In this document: in pieces, positions 15,438 to 29,858 of the stretch
How the letters are laid out: each line of letters begins with the position of its first letter
Position numbering within the stretch: the first letter of the stretch is position 1
Source of the DNA: Whitmania pigra
Taxonomy: Eukaryota; Annelida; Clitellata; Hirudinida; Haemopidae
Assembly (NCBI GenBank): GCA_021613335.1
Contig: JAJTWR010000320.1
Location: 179,501-243,500, forward strand
Length of the DNA: 64,000 nt
Direction of reading: 5' to 3'
Notes under the pieces: generated by a model
The model's input: only the letters and a program-made list of their open reading frames with translations
What the model was told of the DNA's origin: nothing
Database searches by the model: none
Translations under genes and position numbers: made by a program

Positions 15438-18400
15438 ATGCTCAAAAGCGATTCACCCAAAGAAGAAGGAGAAATTAGTGACGAAGATGATGTGGTGGCT
15501 GGAGTTAGCGCAGTGGTCCAAAATATGGGCGATTCTGTCGTAGTTCTTCCTGGTCCACAACGCAGTATTCCATGCTATGTTCCTAAGGTTGCAACTAAGG
15601 CAAGTAAGCAACGGCACAAGAGAAAATGTAAGCCAAGAAAGCCAATTGTCACCTACAACAAAGAAACATATCATACAATCAAAGGTAAGAATTTGACATT
15701 GCACAGACACAGGAAGGCTATTTAAGTTAATTGTTGAATTTGTTAAACCATTTGGTTTTTCAAAAAGAGAAAAAGCTATGTTAATTTGAATGCAATAATT
15801 TTGTTAAAAAATGTGAGGAAAACTTTAATTAAGAACATTCATAAGTATAGGTAATAATGTTTTGCAATAATGTGAATGAATTTCTAATAAAACAGTGATG
15901 CATTCGAGTAAAAATAAGAAACAAATATAATTCCCAACATATAGTGGTGGCAATAGCAATAACCAATTTCTGATTAAACTTGACTTATGTGCAATTCATA
16001 TTTTTTGCTTTATAAATTTTTTATTTTGTAAGTTGTTTACTTTCTTTGTTTTCATCAAATTTTTTTTATAAAACTGCAAATTTGAACAACTTTAGCAAAT
16101 GCAAAGTACTAGTGCCTTAGAAATGTTATTATATGTAGATTATTTATAAATAATTTACATTTGAAACTTTATCTCTAATTTATTAAGTTATTTATTGGTA
16201 TTTGGAACAATATGATTAGATATCTGTTGTCACAAATGGACAATCATCTTGCTCTTAAAGTTTCTGATACTGATTATTGTTACTTTTATATCTCCCGATA
16301 CTGATTATTGTTACTTTTATAGCTCCTGATACTGATTATTGTTACTTTTATAGCTCCCGATACTGATTATTGTTACTTTTATAGCTCCTGATACTGATTA
16401 TTGTTCAATGATCAAAGAGTATGAGGATGTTAGAAGAAGATCAAAACAACAAGATAAGGATGAAGCAGGTGAATCAATGATGATTAATGATGATAATGGT
16501 ATCAATAATATTAATAATGGTATTAATAATAATATAAAATAATTTGATATATTAATAATAATATTATTATTTATAATGGTAATGATGATTATATGGTGTT
16601 TTAATTAGTGCTTCCATTGCTTAAAATTAAAATTATGTAGTTTCAGAAATTGGAATCAAGAATAACTCCAGGGTTTCCGGTGACGAGGACGTTTATGTGG
16701 GTATTTTGCAAATGATTGATGCATTTTCATAAATCTGTGATTTGCTGACATGCAACAATCTATGTTTTTAATCTCCATTTATTTTGTTGGTGGCTGCTTG
16801 GTTGAAAAGTTTTCCCATGAGAATGAGAACAGAAGATTGAAAACCTGGCGTGGATTTCGTGCACGCGATCGATCGAACGACATTATTATTTTAATTGTCT
16901 CGAGTTCTCAAAGCTCTGCCCTGCCGTTTTTTGCCTATTCATCCAAATTCTTAGTCTGCTTATTTAAACAGCGTGCGTTATGATTTTCTGCAAACTGTTA
17001 ACACTTTTGTACGAGGACTTGCATCGCGTCACATAGTTTTAGTCCTTCTGTTCTTCCAGGATTCGACGGAGGATGAGGAATTGTTGCGGCTGAGAATGAC
17101 CGCCCTCAAGTCGGCCGAAAAGAGGCTCGATTCGAAAGTCGACAACATTCAGAACAACGATGCATTTTCTAGTCAAGGTGAGGTGCAGGATTTAAGGACA
17201 ATTAGTTTATATTTCACTTGGTGCAGAAGGTGCTTACACTACTTAAGGCAATATGAATGGTATGAATGAGAGTTATTTATGAAAGACATTGAAATTAATG
17301 GCTTTGCGATGGAAATTAATGGCTAAATTGCATTTTAACTTTTACCTGAACGACAGACTCAAACCTCGATAACTATGATGTCGTTCACATGGAGATGGAT
17401 AGTGATGCTGATGATAACAACAACTTAGAAACAGGTGACAGATTAATGCCTTGCAAAAATATGCTCACATTGCTGTTACTTGGTCCTGTGATCCCAACAA
17501 ATTGTTTGATTATAGTTCATTATGGCATAAATTTTGCATCTTGTTATTGTTATTGTTATGTTTCTATTACTACTGCTATTGTTATTATTAGATTCTGATG
17601 ATGTTGTTTATTTGGCATCATTAATTTTGACAATTTTATTGCTATCTGATATGTTCTTAAGTCTTTTAAAGTTAAGCACATTTGAGAATCCATTTTTGTT
17701 TCTTCCTTACAATCAGACTCCCAAGACATAGACCTCCTTCAAGAACACATCCAACATCTCGAGCAGCAGAAGCAGGAATTAATAGAGAGCCAAAAACGGA
17801 TCGAACACCAACAAAGCATGCTCTCCGAGGTTAATCCCGACCGTGGCATGTCCGTTCCCCCGTTGATGACCGGAGGCCCCCTCTTCTCCATAATCCAACA
17901 CAACCTTCACTCGTCCACGATCACCAGACCTCTCCTGTCCTTAGGTTGTTCCCTTCCTGCACCCACTCCTGCTGTTACGGTCAGGGCTCCTTTACTTCCC
18001 GAACCCAAGTTGAGGGGACCCCTGCTGCCCAGTCCTGCCCTTCTCCCCATTCCTAAGCAACCCCTCCTCATGCCCGAACCTCAACCCCTCCAACGTCTGA
18101 GCCTGCGTCAGCCCTTGATGGCACCGAAGCCGTTGATGTCGTTATCTTTCGGCAGCATCCACTCCGGTTACTCGAACAACCCGAGACCCATGGCTCTGCA
18201 AAGCGTCGCTCGTTGGAGCAGCAGCGCCTGCTATTCCCCGAGGCCGATCGAGGTCATCGGTGCAAGTTGCAGGAACGTTCCCCTGCTTCCTTCTCCTCCT
18301 CCTTCTTTCATCTCTGATCTGCAGAGTGCCTCTTATTCCACTACCATCAACGTTACCAGTTCTTCTGGATCGTCGACCATCGGAACGAGCAACAAAACCT

Positions 18401-21400
18401 CCCCGCGTTTCCAATCGAACGAGGATACGAGCAAAGATCCGCTATACGAAGATTTCGAAGACGAAATGCAGGTAACTAAAGATGACCTAAAACCCGGTTC
18501 TTTGTCGCTGATCGTCATCAACGAAACCCCTACACCTGTATCCTCGCCATCACCTTCCTGGCTTCTTTCTTTGCCCCAATACGAACCAACTATGAATAAT
18601 AAAGATCTAGATGAGAGAAACAATGATTTCAATGGTGAAGAGATTGTTCAGAAGGACGAAGGGAAAGATGATGATGAATCCTATCTGAATAACCTCAAGA
18701 ACAAACTACTTCTTGACATTGAATTAAGAAAGACGATGTCCAACAAAATGAAGTCTGAAGATGTGTTCAAGAACGGCAATAAATTCGAGCAAAATCGAAG
18801 TTTGTCCGACTGCAATGCAACGAGAAGTCAGAAGAAGTTGGACGACGAGGATGAAGATTTCTTGGACATGATCGTCATCGACAGTGATCACGAATCATCT
18901 TCTCCTACCAAAAATCTTGACAACTACCAGGAAATGTATTATAATGAAGACATTAAGCCTGACGTTTCTTCTCAGCTGGTGCAGCAATGTTTGGTAATTG
19001 CTCCCACTTTTGGCGAGGAACCGTCCGGGAGATTGGACGGCGAATGTTCGACTCCGAGCGATGGAAGTAAGGACGAAGAGATGATTTTGAGAGCTCGTCT
19101 GCTCAGATCATTTGCTGCAAGAAAAATCAAGCAGGAGAAAGAGCAAATGGAGCAGGAAAGTGTAAATATCCATCCAAAAGATGAGAAGAAACTGGCATTA
19201 CAAGCATTTCATCAGCAGATATTCGATGAAGACTATGCCAGTGGACAAGCCAAAGAATCGAAGAGTCACCTGAGGCCATTAATTAACATTAAGCCAGAAG
19301 CACCTATGCCACCAGTGAAACGTTCATCAAAGAGGAAAAAGCGACGGAATAGAAAGAGAAAGAATAATGCTACGGGCTATGCAGCACTGCCAACACCGAA
19401 ACAAAAAACATGCTTCAGAACTCAAACATTCTCTAAACGCCACAATGCGTCACATTCAAACTCAACAAAATGTGTCCCCTCCTCGCAACAACATTCATCT
19501 TCAACATCGACGGCCACTTTCGTTGCTAAACGCAGACCGAACGATCGTTCGCAGATCAATCGCACAGTATTCAACATTCCTTCAACACAACCGACTACGA
19601 CGAATGCCATCAATGTTAAACTACCTGCTTCTGTTATGAAATTTGCGATCAGCGCAACTGATGCAAAACTTCAGGAACATTCCGCCACACCACCTCCGAC
19701 GGTCGAGACAAAACCGGAGGCTTCGAGCGGACATTCGACGGATGCTTTCTCAGTCCGCCAGCCGTTCAAAGTGTCGCGAGAGAACGTTGCCACGTCGACC
19801 CTGAAGATCCAGAACAGCAGAGCGAAGGTTCACACTGAACAAGGCAGCTCGAGGCAAACTTTCCACCTTCCAGCGAGAACGGACTCGAGACTGGTGCAAA
19901 CGATCAGCAACAAGTATTCGAAGGTGCCAACAAAAATTAATCCGATGGTCTGTCAAGCGTTGAAGCTTTTTGTTTCTTTCCATTTGTTTGAAATCGCCCT
20001 TTTAATTTGGCATCATTCATTTATTAGTAGTTGCTTGTTTTCATGCTTTTCAGGCCTCAGTCACCTACTTGAGGTTGCATGCTTGAATGCTTTGTTTTCA
20101 TCGTGACTCCAATATATATATATATAGTAGCTTATTAATATGTGTAGTTAGTTCCTACTTATTTAAATATATTGGTTAGGCTTTGTAAAATTTTTATTTA
20201 TCTGGACATATTTATAACCCAAAATTTGTTGGCAAAGCTTGCTGTCAGCGGTTGTGGCGTGTGTTGATTTAAATCTTTAAAAAGCTGATGAGTTAGATGA
20301 AGCTGAATAATAACATTTTATTTCTGAAGTTCCCAAACTGCGAGCCCATCGTGATCTACCTGAACGGCGACGAATCGGAAGAGTCTGAGCAGGAGGAGGA
20401 TGGATCGGAAAACACGGAAACGGGTGATTTTGACATTTGCAACAGACTGGAATCGCTTCTCAAAGAAGCCCGAAAAGAAGTGACCCCTGCGTGCTCGAGT
20501 CGGTCCCCCGAAGACGACCTCGTGACCTCGGTTGCCCAGGAAACGAAGGCCGATGCTCGACCTCTGAGTTCGCTCGAGAATAACAAAACCACGACCAGCA
20601 GCATCATCGCCAACAGTGGAATTTCCCTGAAGAAAACAATTGTCCAGCATGGTCTGAAGAAAGACAAACTAGAAAACCTGAACAAAGAGGAGCTCATGAG
20701 GAGAGAGAAGGAACTCGAAGTGAGTCTCCTCAATCATAAACTCAAACAGCTCGAGGAAAAGAGTGCCAAGGAGAGGTGAGTTGCTACTCGTTCACTGCAT
20801 GGATGATGCATTCATTCATTCATTCATGTAGTGAATTTCATTCATGAAATGCATGAATCCAGTTTATTTCGTGCTTCATTAATTATTGTTAACATCGTTT
20901 CCATCGCGCGCCCTTCCAGCAAAAGCTTAAAGGAGGAGAAAGTGCGTCTTCTGAAATTGGAATCAGTCCTTAGCAAGAGGAGGGCGGAGCTTGTGACCAC
21001 AGAGTCCAATGCTCAGAAAATCAAGGAGCAGTTGGAGGCAGTGCTTAAGATTCTCAACCACAACCAGCTTCAGGTTGCAGAATTGGACAAGAAGGTGGGT
21101 AACCATTGGAAACCAACTTTATTAATTTTGCATTTATTATGAATTCATATTGTCAGAAGATAGTCATATTACAACAGGATGGGCTAATTAACAATTATTC
21201 TAAAAATATTCTATTAACTATAAACGCAAAATAAATTTGATTACCCAGAGAGAGGCACTAAGATCTCACATTTTGGAGAAGGAGAGAAAGACATTGCGAA
21301 CGTCGAACGACATCACGGATTGTCAGGAGAAGCTGCTGTCGGTCACGAAAAGTCTCAAGTCGAACATTCACGAGCACCGCAGAAAGCAAACGACCTCCTC

Positions 21401-24400
21401 CACGCAACTGACAAACAGCAACAGCACAAAGTCGAAGGTTTGTCAATTTCAGGAGTCTTACACCGATGTGGATGAATGCGACGGAATGGTAGGTGTGAGG
21501 AGGAGATGGAAACCTCCGTGTTTCTTGTGAACGTTTCATTTCGAATTTGCTTCTTTTTGACATTCAACTTTTATCGTACTATTAAAGCAGCAGAATCGAC
21601 ACAAGAGGAAGCTCTGCATTACAGCCAATGACCCTGACCTTCCTCCAGCAAAAAGGCCAGCCATTGTGACCTCAACTGGTAATAGTGGCAAATTGCCGGG
21701 CAAGTCGGATGCTTTGACGACCGGCGGTGCATCTGGTACGACCTCGAATGGTGCGAAGACACCGTACGTTGAACGAGTTTCGGGAGAAGTCACAATGAAG
21801 ACGAAATCAGCTTGTGGGGAAACTAAAATTTCTGCAGAAACGTCAAAAAGCATCTTGAAGTCAAAGAACTCGACATCGATTCCTCAGAAGTCGTCGAGCA
21901 AGAGAGTGAAACTTCCTCCTCAAACTGCAAAGGACGACAAGTTCCTAAAGATAATGGATGCCCACGTCAGTCCATCTTCTTTAAAAAATTATGAAATAAT
22001 TTCTTATTTTAAAGTATTCAAATGATAAACATTGTGTTTCGGACAAGAATAATATTAGATTTCCCTCTGCAGAGAAAATCCACCCTGCGAAACCACCAGC
22101 CCTTGCAGACGACAACGACCCGACTACGTTCGCCGGTCTTCGGCCGAGCTCAAAAGCTGCTCAATTTCAACGTCGGCCTCGTTCAGAGGGGCGATTCGAG
22201 TCCCAAGTTGAATTCCTCGAAGAGGAAATCGTTCGAGGAAGCGGAAGAAAACGTTTTGTCTCGCATGAGCGGACTTCTGAAGTCCATCAAGTCATTCAGG
22301 ACGGAGAACGAGTTTTCCAGTCTCACGTTCACCAACAAACTGGACAACAACGTGCCTCTCTGCCAGTTTGAACTGCTGGGGAAATGCAATGACGATGATT
22401 GTCCCTGGTGAGTTTGGGTCGCACGATTCGTGCTGACGAGGCGTTGATTTGCTCGGCATTAATTGTCTAAGAATTATTCAACCAGATAATTTTGTTATGA
22501 ATATTTGTCATGCAATAAAGTAATGATTTCATGACAGATTGCATGATGATGGTTATGATGATGTTTCAGGCAGCACGAGAGAGACTACTCGATGACTACA
22601 AAGGAGGTCTTAATGGAGATCGTGTCCTACCACCCGAGCGTCGTGCCTGGCATCGATGCCAAAACACCCCCATCCAAGTACAAGGCCCTCATTGGTTGGC
22701 TGACAATTAATTATTAATTATTAATTATTATAATGATGATGATTAATGACTGTTATTGATGCAATATATTGCAAATCTTAAATTAATACTAATTAACATT
22801 CATGACATAAAAACAGTACTATTGAATCTCTCCAGGTGCCTACGTGGACGATTTCATGGCAAAGTCGAAGCAGACGGATTCGAAGAAGCTCTACCTGGTG
22901 ATGTTGCACCTCGTTTCGCAGGCCAAAGGAGCCGGTTGGCATTTTCGGACATTCGATTGTTTCATCATTTGTGAGGGTCCCTGATGCTTAGGGAGCTGTA
23001 TAAATAAATATATCATCATCATCATCATCATCATTATTTAAGAGGACTACTGGTGTTAAAGCAACGACTTATACAACAACAATAATGATTACGATTGCAG
23101 CCATCTTTACACCACTGAATCAAGACAGACTGTGGTCAGTGCGGCAGGAAAAGAACCCGGGAAAGGTGAAGGAATCTAGGAATCTCAATGAAGACGTGGA
23201 CGAACAAAATGCAAACATGTTGACGCCCGGTAAGTATTCGATAGTTGTTTCTTTAACTTGCTATTATTATTGTTGTTGTATAAGTCGCTTAGAAATATTG
23301 AACATTTTTAAGTCTATGTATATAAATAGGATTTGTTAATGACTTACTGTGATGGATTACTGTAATTTATTATGTTTGTTGCTTCGACAGACTTCAGTCC
23401 GCAGCTCGACGAGGACGTCAATTCGACTCTCGACTGTCGATACTGGACGACGAGTCGAGCGAGCAGAATTGAAACAAATGATCAAAACAAAGGTGCACAT
23501 CACGGCAACGTAGGCAGTGACGGCGATGACGGAAGCTCAGCACAAGATGGCAACAGGGCCACATGTCTTCGTGAGGAAACCTTTCTTAAGAAGGCAATGA
23601 GCATCATTGGAGAAGAGACAAAGTAAGTCGTTATTTCACCCACCTGTTATGGTGGTGTGGTTGTTTTGTATTAGTGGACTGATATTTATGGTTTGCCTAT
23701 TTATATTTACCACAATGATATCATCATCGTCGTCGTCATCGAACTGTGCTTGAAATTCGGAATTTTACTAGCCCGAGATGTTTAAGCTCCACATATAGAT
23801 GATGATGTTGTTGTTCTTGTTATTAGTGATGATAAATAATGCCGGTAATAACAAAGTCATAACTTTGGTGAATAACAACAATCATTATTATTACTTAATT
23901 TGCTCTCTTTTGAGCTCCTTTTTTCCACCCTCCAGATCAAAATTTCCCTCGAAACTCGACACGGCCCTGAAAATACTGGCCAAGGGCATCGAGCACCACC
24001 CTCGCTCGCAAATCCTTTGGCAGCATTACCTGAGGATGTTCATCCAAAAGAGGAATCGAGAGTCCAAGAGAGGTTCGCCGACGAACAGCAAAAACACGGC
24101 AACAACAGATTCCAATGAATCCAAGGAAAAGCACGACACTACCAACAACAGCAACAGTAACAATAACAATAATGACAACAGCAGCAATATCAACAACAAC
24201 AACAATGATGTTTCTGACCAGTTGAAAGTGGCCTTTGTGAACGCCCTTGAAATGGTGCCTTCGTACGACCTCCATTGGCAGGTGAGCATCAGAACCAGAG
24301 GCATTATTGTGCTTTCGTAATATTTTCATCTATATTTCGTATCATTTATCCATTGCTTATTTGTCATTTATTTGGCGTGCAGGTTGGTCGAATGGGTAGT

Positions 24401-27400
24401 GTTCCAGGTAGTGTTGCAGCAGTAATAAGAGCAGTCGTTATGTGTCGTGTTCAGAGCTCAGCCTCATTAAGGGGTGCTGTATAAATTAATAAATGATGGA
24501 TCGATTAAGAAGTGCCTTCACATTCTATCAGGATACATAAGGCACTCAACAAATCAGATAAATACAAAATTTAATTACACAAATTAAACATTTAGGAATA
24601 ATATATTTGGAAGCACTTGTTGTGTTACTTATTATCTAAACTAATTAGTAACTAATTTAAGTAATATAATTTTTAAACCTGCCAGCATTTATTATTATTT
24701 CCATTTTTTTTGTAAATTCACTCATTCAATTTACTTTCCAGTTCATCAGAGTCAGCGAATCGTTTACAGACAAGATGGAGGCATGCAATCTTGCCTTGCA
24801 TTACCTGTGCAGTGATCAGGTGAGCTTGGCGTTCCCAAGTTATGGATGTTGGAAGTATCAGTTGTTATAAATGTTGTTGTTGTTGTTGTACATGCTGTCT
24901 CGAGAAGATTGCATTACACGATTGGTTGCCTTCTTGAGATCATGTTAAAAGCAGCTGTTTCTTATGTAAATGGTTATGCTTATGACACCACATAAACAAA
25001 CTGCTATTAATGTTATTATTATTATTATTATTTTTGTTATTGTCATCATATTTATTATACATTTTAATAGCCTATTATTAATTAAGTGAAATAGCAATGA
25101 AAATGATATCACATCACAATATGTTTTCATCTTTTCTTCATCACCTTTCATTATGTTTATTTCTTTTTAAATTTCGTAACTCAGGTTAATCCTCTGAAGA
25201 TTGACGTCATATCACACTGGCTGCTTGAAGTCATTCTCAATCAGGCTCAGATCTGCTTTCACACAGGGAAGAATACCATGGGCATGGACCTAATCGAGGT
25301 GAGGCACCATTTAATTGTCCGAGGCGGGTCTTGAATCATGTCGTCCGATGTTCACAAAGACGTGATCGCGATGCCTTTGATTTTGATTTTCTAACTTGAT
25401 TACTGTGTGTTACTGTGCGTGCATCAATGAAGGAATAGTCAAATTGTTCGGCCTTTAATGCCACAAGCAACATTTTTATCATGATATCAATGACTGAGGG
25501 ATGTTGTATGCTAGTGATATATTTTATTTCTAAGAAATACCATTACTGTGTGTTCAGATTTTTTTTTAATTTTTGTTTTTTTGTTTTATTTATAAATAAT
25601 AAAGAACAAATACTGACATGTAATAAAGTGTTAGTCTTCAAAAATTTGCTGTAATTTGAAGTTTTAATAAGCTGTTTTAATAAGAAATACAAAAACATTT
25701 CACCGCTAATTTCTGTGCTCAGTTGTTTGTCTTCCTTGACTGGCACTTAAAAACTCGTCTCGTGATTTCAGGATTGTCTCAATGCTCAGGATGTTTATGG
25801 CATCATGTCACGCATGACTACCTCTGATCGAGTCATCCTTTGGATGTCCTTCCTCCATTTGTCCGTCTTTCACTTTGCTCCTTCATGCCTCTTCAGCAGA
25901 TCGAATGACAATGCAGGGATGATTGTCAGCAAGGTGAGTTATGATGAAGATGATGACAGTGGGAATGTGTCACGTTTTGTCAGATGTTACATTCCTGAAA
26001 AGCATATCATTTGATAATGGCTATATTATTAAGTTTAATGTTTTTTTTTCAATTCGCCTTCCTTTGCAGAGTCCTTTCACAATCATCAACCATCATTTGT
26101 CACTCTCTGCAAAGCAGTTGACAAACAATGACAACAACGACTGTTCAGAAATGGTGTCCTGGTACGACAAAGCCATTGCCGAATGTCTGACGTATTTCTT
26201 CGAATCACCTCCAAAAGACCTTGCTACCATTGGTGAGGAAGGCAGTCAGTCATCCACAGCTCAGCCAATGATAGCTCTGGAAAATGATTGGGAGGCGTGG
26301 TCTTGGTTGAGTCGATTGATTGTCAGCAAAGCAAATCTGCTTGTTGAATTCAAGAGGTGAATTAAAAGGCTTTTATAATAATTAAAATATTATTGTAGCA
26401 TTTTTAGTTTCTCTGAATTCATCATTCAGCTGTGTAACTTCATTAATGTATGTTTTATGTGTAGTTAGGAGATTATTTACATTATTACTTGAATCAGTTT
26501 CTTGTGGCTCATTCATCGATACCCAAATGTCATGTAATGTTAAAAATATATTTAATAGGTCACAATTCTTAATTATTCATGCCATGATTAATAATATTAA
26601 GTTTTGCAATGAATATTAATAAAAATCATCAACTTAACATTGCATTCTTGACTCCCGATGTCACAGATATAAAGATGCCACTTTGTTCCTCTCCTCCATG
26701 TTGAAATTGATGCCCGACGTTCACGACATTCGAATTTCTCTCCTCCATGCCATCGCTGACATCGACTTCTGCACAGATGAGGAAAACATACGTAGAGATG
26801 AGATATTTGCTTCTGTAAGTACATTTTTAGATGATGACTTTTGTTAAACGTATTATTGCATGCAAATAATTAGTGTTATTAACTCTTTATAATTGATTTG
26901 ATTTGATTGGATCTTAATATTCAATGATCATCTGATGAATATTTTAAAGAGCTCGACACAATTTATTGCAGAACATCGAATATGCGCACGTATGCTTCTC
27001 TGCAAAGCTGACCTATCACGTTGCTAAGTTGCTCGTATCCAAGGTAAACATCAGTGAGGGAATTTTAGCGGGCATTTTTATGAATCGTTGAACGGAATTT
27101 TATGACAGGACCAATCAGAGGAGGCGTTGCAATTGCTCGAAAGACTACCAATCAGAATACATGACTCAAATTCTGGAAAAGAGGATCCAAATATACTTTA
27201 TTGGTTTGTCTTTTTTAATACGTAAAAATTATGAATATTTTAAACTAATCACTGAGGTTACAAATTAGGTCAAGCAACTATTGTTAATTATGATAATTAT
27301 TACAAAACAAATATTTTGAACATTATATATAAAGTAATTCAACATTAAAAAAATTGTTTATTAAATTGTTTTTATACAAATAATTATGAAATTATTTTTC

Positions 27401-29247
27401 ATTCCAACAGCAAACTACTCGAACTTGAACTCCCAGCAGGGTTCATTCCACCGAGTTATTGTAAACAATTCACAAAAGAGTCAATTGAACATGAGAGACT
27501 TTATTTCTGGCTTTGTTACTGGTCAGTGCATAGGCTTTAACTACAACAAATTAATTATTAATGTACTGTAATTAGAAATTGTAATTAGAAGTATTTGCTT
27601 CATGACAAAATCACTGCACGTGCGTCTAATGTTCATTTCGTCGTTGACAGCCTCTTGTTGGATCTCCAAGGAGACTACGAAAGCACTGAGGACGCTTACA
27701 ACAAGGCCATCTGCAGGCAGAGGAATGCCGCAGACCTCGGAGAAATCTGGTTGGCCAGGTTGGATCGCCTCCTGTCTACGTCTGGTTCCTTTGTGACCGA
27801 CGAAGTCCAATCAGAGTTCTTTGGACTCGTTGACAAATCACTGAGCAGCATGCCGGTGAAGCTCCTCCTACCACTGAGTGAGATCGGAGGAAAGACTCAC
27901 GACTCGTACGACGTGCATAACTCCGTTATCGAGTTTTGCGTCCAACGAATGGCGTCGCTCGAATCTCTGACGAGCTTCTATGATTGGTCTCTTTCCATGA
28001 TGCCTGGGAATTCTCAACTGGCTGTGGAGTGAGTGATATGAGTGATGACTTTTGTTATTAGATCCATATTTAGCTTGGAACATTAAGAACTATTGACTAA
28101 TAACATGATATAATAAGATAATAACACGATATAAAGATATTATAACCGTATGTAATTATTTGTAGCAATATAATTGTAATTAATTTTGCTAATAATTTAT
28201 CTTATTGATTCTTATTGCCTTTCTTTTGAAAACCATAAGCTGTCAGGGTTTATAAATTGTTAATTCTGTTCCACTTGTTATCAGCCTAAATAAATTATAT
28301 TTATTTATTTATTTATTTATTTACAACCTTGATGAGCCAATTGAATGCCTTCCATTGCAGGGCCATCAACCACTTCACAAGGAACAAATGCAGGTCGCTC
28401 ACGAAGGGTTTCATCCTCATCTGTCTTCAGGAGGCACCGAGATGTCTCGCACTCTGGAAAACGTTATTATCATCATCATCATTACCATGACCATCCAGAT
28501 GTTATCATCGCAGTTATCATAACCACCCAGATGTTAACGTTATGATTATTAAGTAACTAAGATGTTTTAATGGTCACTACCATGTGAAGTAATTCAACAT
28601 CACCATGGCAACATTCGTGTTGTTAAATGCAATCCACTTTAAAATAGAATTGATTAATTACTTATTTATGTCTATTATTAACTAACATCCTCATTGTTGC
28701 TGTCAATGTAAATGCTATGTTTCAGTTCTCTGAAGTTGGCAATGCTTGAGGGGAACACTGACCAGGTGAGTGACTAATCAATACCTGCAATAAAACTATC
28801 CAGGTGGTTGTTGTACACTGTTTACCTGTCTTTATGCAGATGAGAACAGAGTACAAGAAGGCATTGGATTATCTGCCATACCAGAAGAAGCTGTGGAAAG
28901 ATGTAGTTGCACCCTTTGTTTTTTCTGATGATGATGATGAATGCATTTTTAAGTAATGCATAATACTAATAATTAGTATAATATTAATATTAACAATGAA
29001 TCAATACCTAACCTTATATTTCTGATGTTTACTACACAATTAGAATATTCACTGGTTATTTATTTAATTATCAGTTAATGTTTGTTTTGTACCAGTATTT
29101 TATATTTCTATTTTTCTTTGGGCCTCCCAGTTCATGTTGTTTGAGATGGTGAACAGGAGACACGAGGCCATTGACAGGATTGTGAACAGGTGCCGAGAGT
29201 TGGGGGTGAACATTGTTGACCTTTACAAGTCACTCTCGACGAGGTGA
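15438..29247 (+). CDS. ZFC3H1: ZFC3H1, zinc-finger C3H1 RNA-exosome adaptor scaffold
   Basis: 28 exons: 15438-15684, 16647-16696, 17060-17177, 17357-17434, 17717-19923, 20330-20775, 20920-21094, 21249-21488, 21591-21965, 22073-22407, 22570-22694, 22836-22934, 23101-23229, 23391-23622, 23936-24281, 24742-24819, 25185-25298, 25772-25933, 26070-26356, 26667-26814, 26972-27043, 27109-27203, 27411-27521, 27651-28028, 28361-28462, 28726-28765, 28840-28902, 29131-29247. Phases agree; about 2322 residues (human about 1990). In order: acidic start SPKEEGEISDEDD, LRLRMTALKSAEKR, DNYDVVHMEMD, a long Pro/Ser-rich exon 5 with a basic NLS-like stretch (~700), VIYLNGDES, coiled coil (~1000-1190), CCCH finger CQFELLGKCNDDDCPWQH (~1409), then HAT/TPR-like helices to the end (LYFWLCY, LPYQKKLWKD, FMLFEMVNRR). 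In animals ZFC3H1 pairs with MTR4 in the nuclear PAXT link that sends polyadenylated RNA to the exosome. The 3' end of exon 5 (19923) and exon 2 are the weakest calls. Confidence 0.93.
16262..16410 (+). repeat. Minisatellite, 31 bp x 5, in ZFC3H1 intron 1
   Basis: Five copies of a 31-bp unit built on GATACTGATTATTGTTACTT; starts near 16266, 16297, 16328, 16359 and 16390. Confidence 0.9.
24381..24492 (+). repeat. tRNA-derived SINE copy 1
   Basis: Starts AGGTTGGTCGAATGG (A-box-like) and carries TGTGTCGTGTTCAGAGCTCAG (a worn B box, consensus GGTTCRANNCC), ending GCTGTATAAATTAAT. It shares these blocks with copies at 32368, 34801 and 35950. It sits in the ZFC3H1 intron between exons 15 and 16. 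Confidence 0.6.
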
Positions 29248-29852
29248 GGCCATCAGGGCTGGTCCACGAGAGGGTCTGGTCCATCCCACGATGGTGCGTT
29301 TGTGTGTGTGAGTGTATGTATGTATGAGTGAGTGAAAGTAATGATGATGATTGAATGAGTGGGAAAGTTGTTGTTAGGTTGTAAATAATATCGGAGTACT
29401 TGGATTTGGATGAAGTTTCGGTTTGCATGGAAGATGGCAGATCGTCTGGTCTCTTTGCGAGGAGTGTGGATGCTAGAAACAGTATTAGCTACTGACATGA
29501 TCCATAATGTCTGTCAGTTGTGTGGTGTGATTCCGTTCATGTTGTGTGCACAAATAAGTGAATGTAATGAATGAACGAGAGAACAGTTATCCACGTGCTT
29601 CACACCAAAATATGAAAGAGGCCCCACCACGATGGAATCTGAGGAGGGGGGAGTGTCTGTCCGAGGACGTGGCACCTCCCCCCTCAGAGGCCACCAACGA
29701 TTTCCATGGATTTTTATACGGAGAGAAATTTGAAGAAATTGTTAGCGAGACTCTGCTTTCGACAGGAGTGCACAGATTGCTTTGTTGACGTTTCGCCGTG
29801 TTTGTTTCTTGCGGGATTTTAGTTAATTCTATTTCTTTTGTTGATTTTTATG
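29248..29852 (+). other. ZFC3H1 3' UTR
   Basis: From the stop codon to the poly(A) signal. The stop lies inside AGGTGAGG, which also looks like a splice donor, so an alternative last exon is possible. A 76-codon open frame at 29558-29788 here has no homology I know. Confidence 0.5.
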
Positions 29853-29858
29853 AATAAA
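29853..29858 (+). terminator. Poly(A) signal of ZFC3H1
   Basis: AATAAA followed within about 15 bases by an A-rich run, about 600 bases past the ZFC3H1 stop. Confidence 0.55.

Noticed and set aside
19924..20106. Continuation of the long ZFC3H1 exon 5 frame
   Set aside because: After residue context …NKYSK the frame turns into hydrophobic, intron-like sequence, and the next conserved block resumes at 20330 in phase with a donor at 19923.
29558..29788. 76-codon frame after the ZFC3H1 stop
   Set aside because: The family match ends at the TGA at 29245 and the frame has no recognisable content; treated as 3' UTR.
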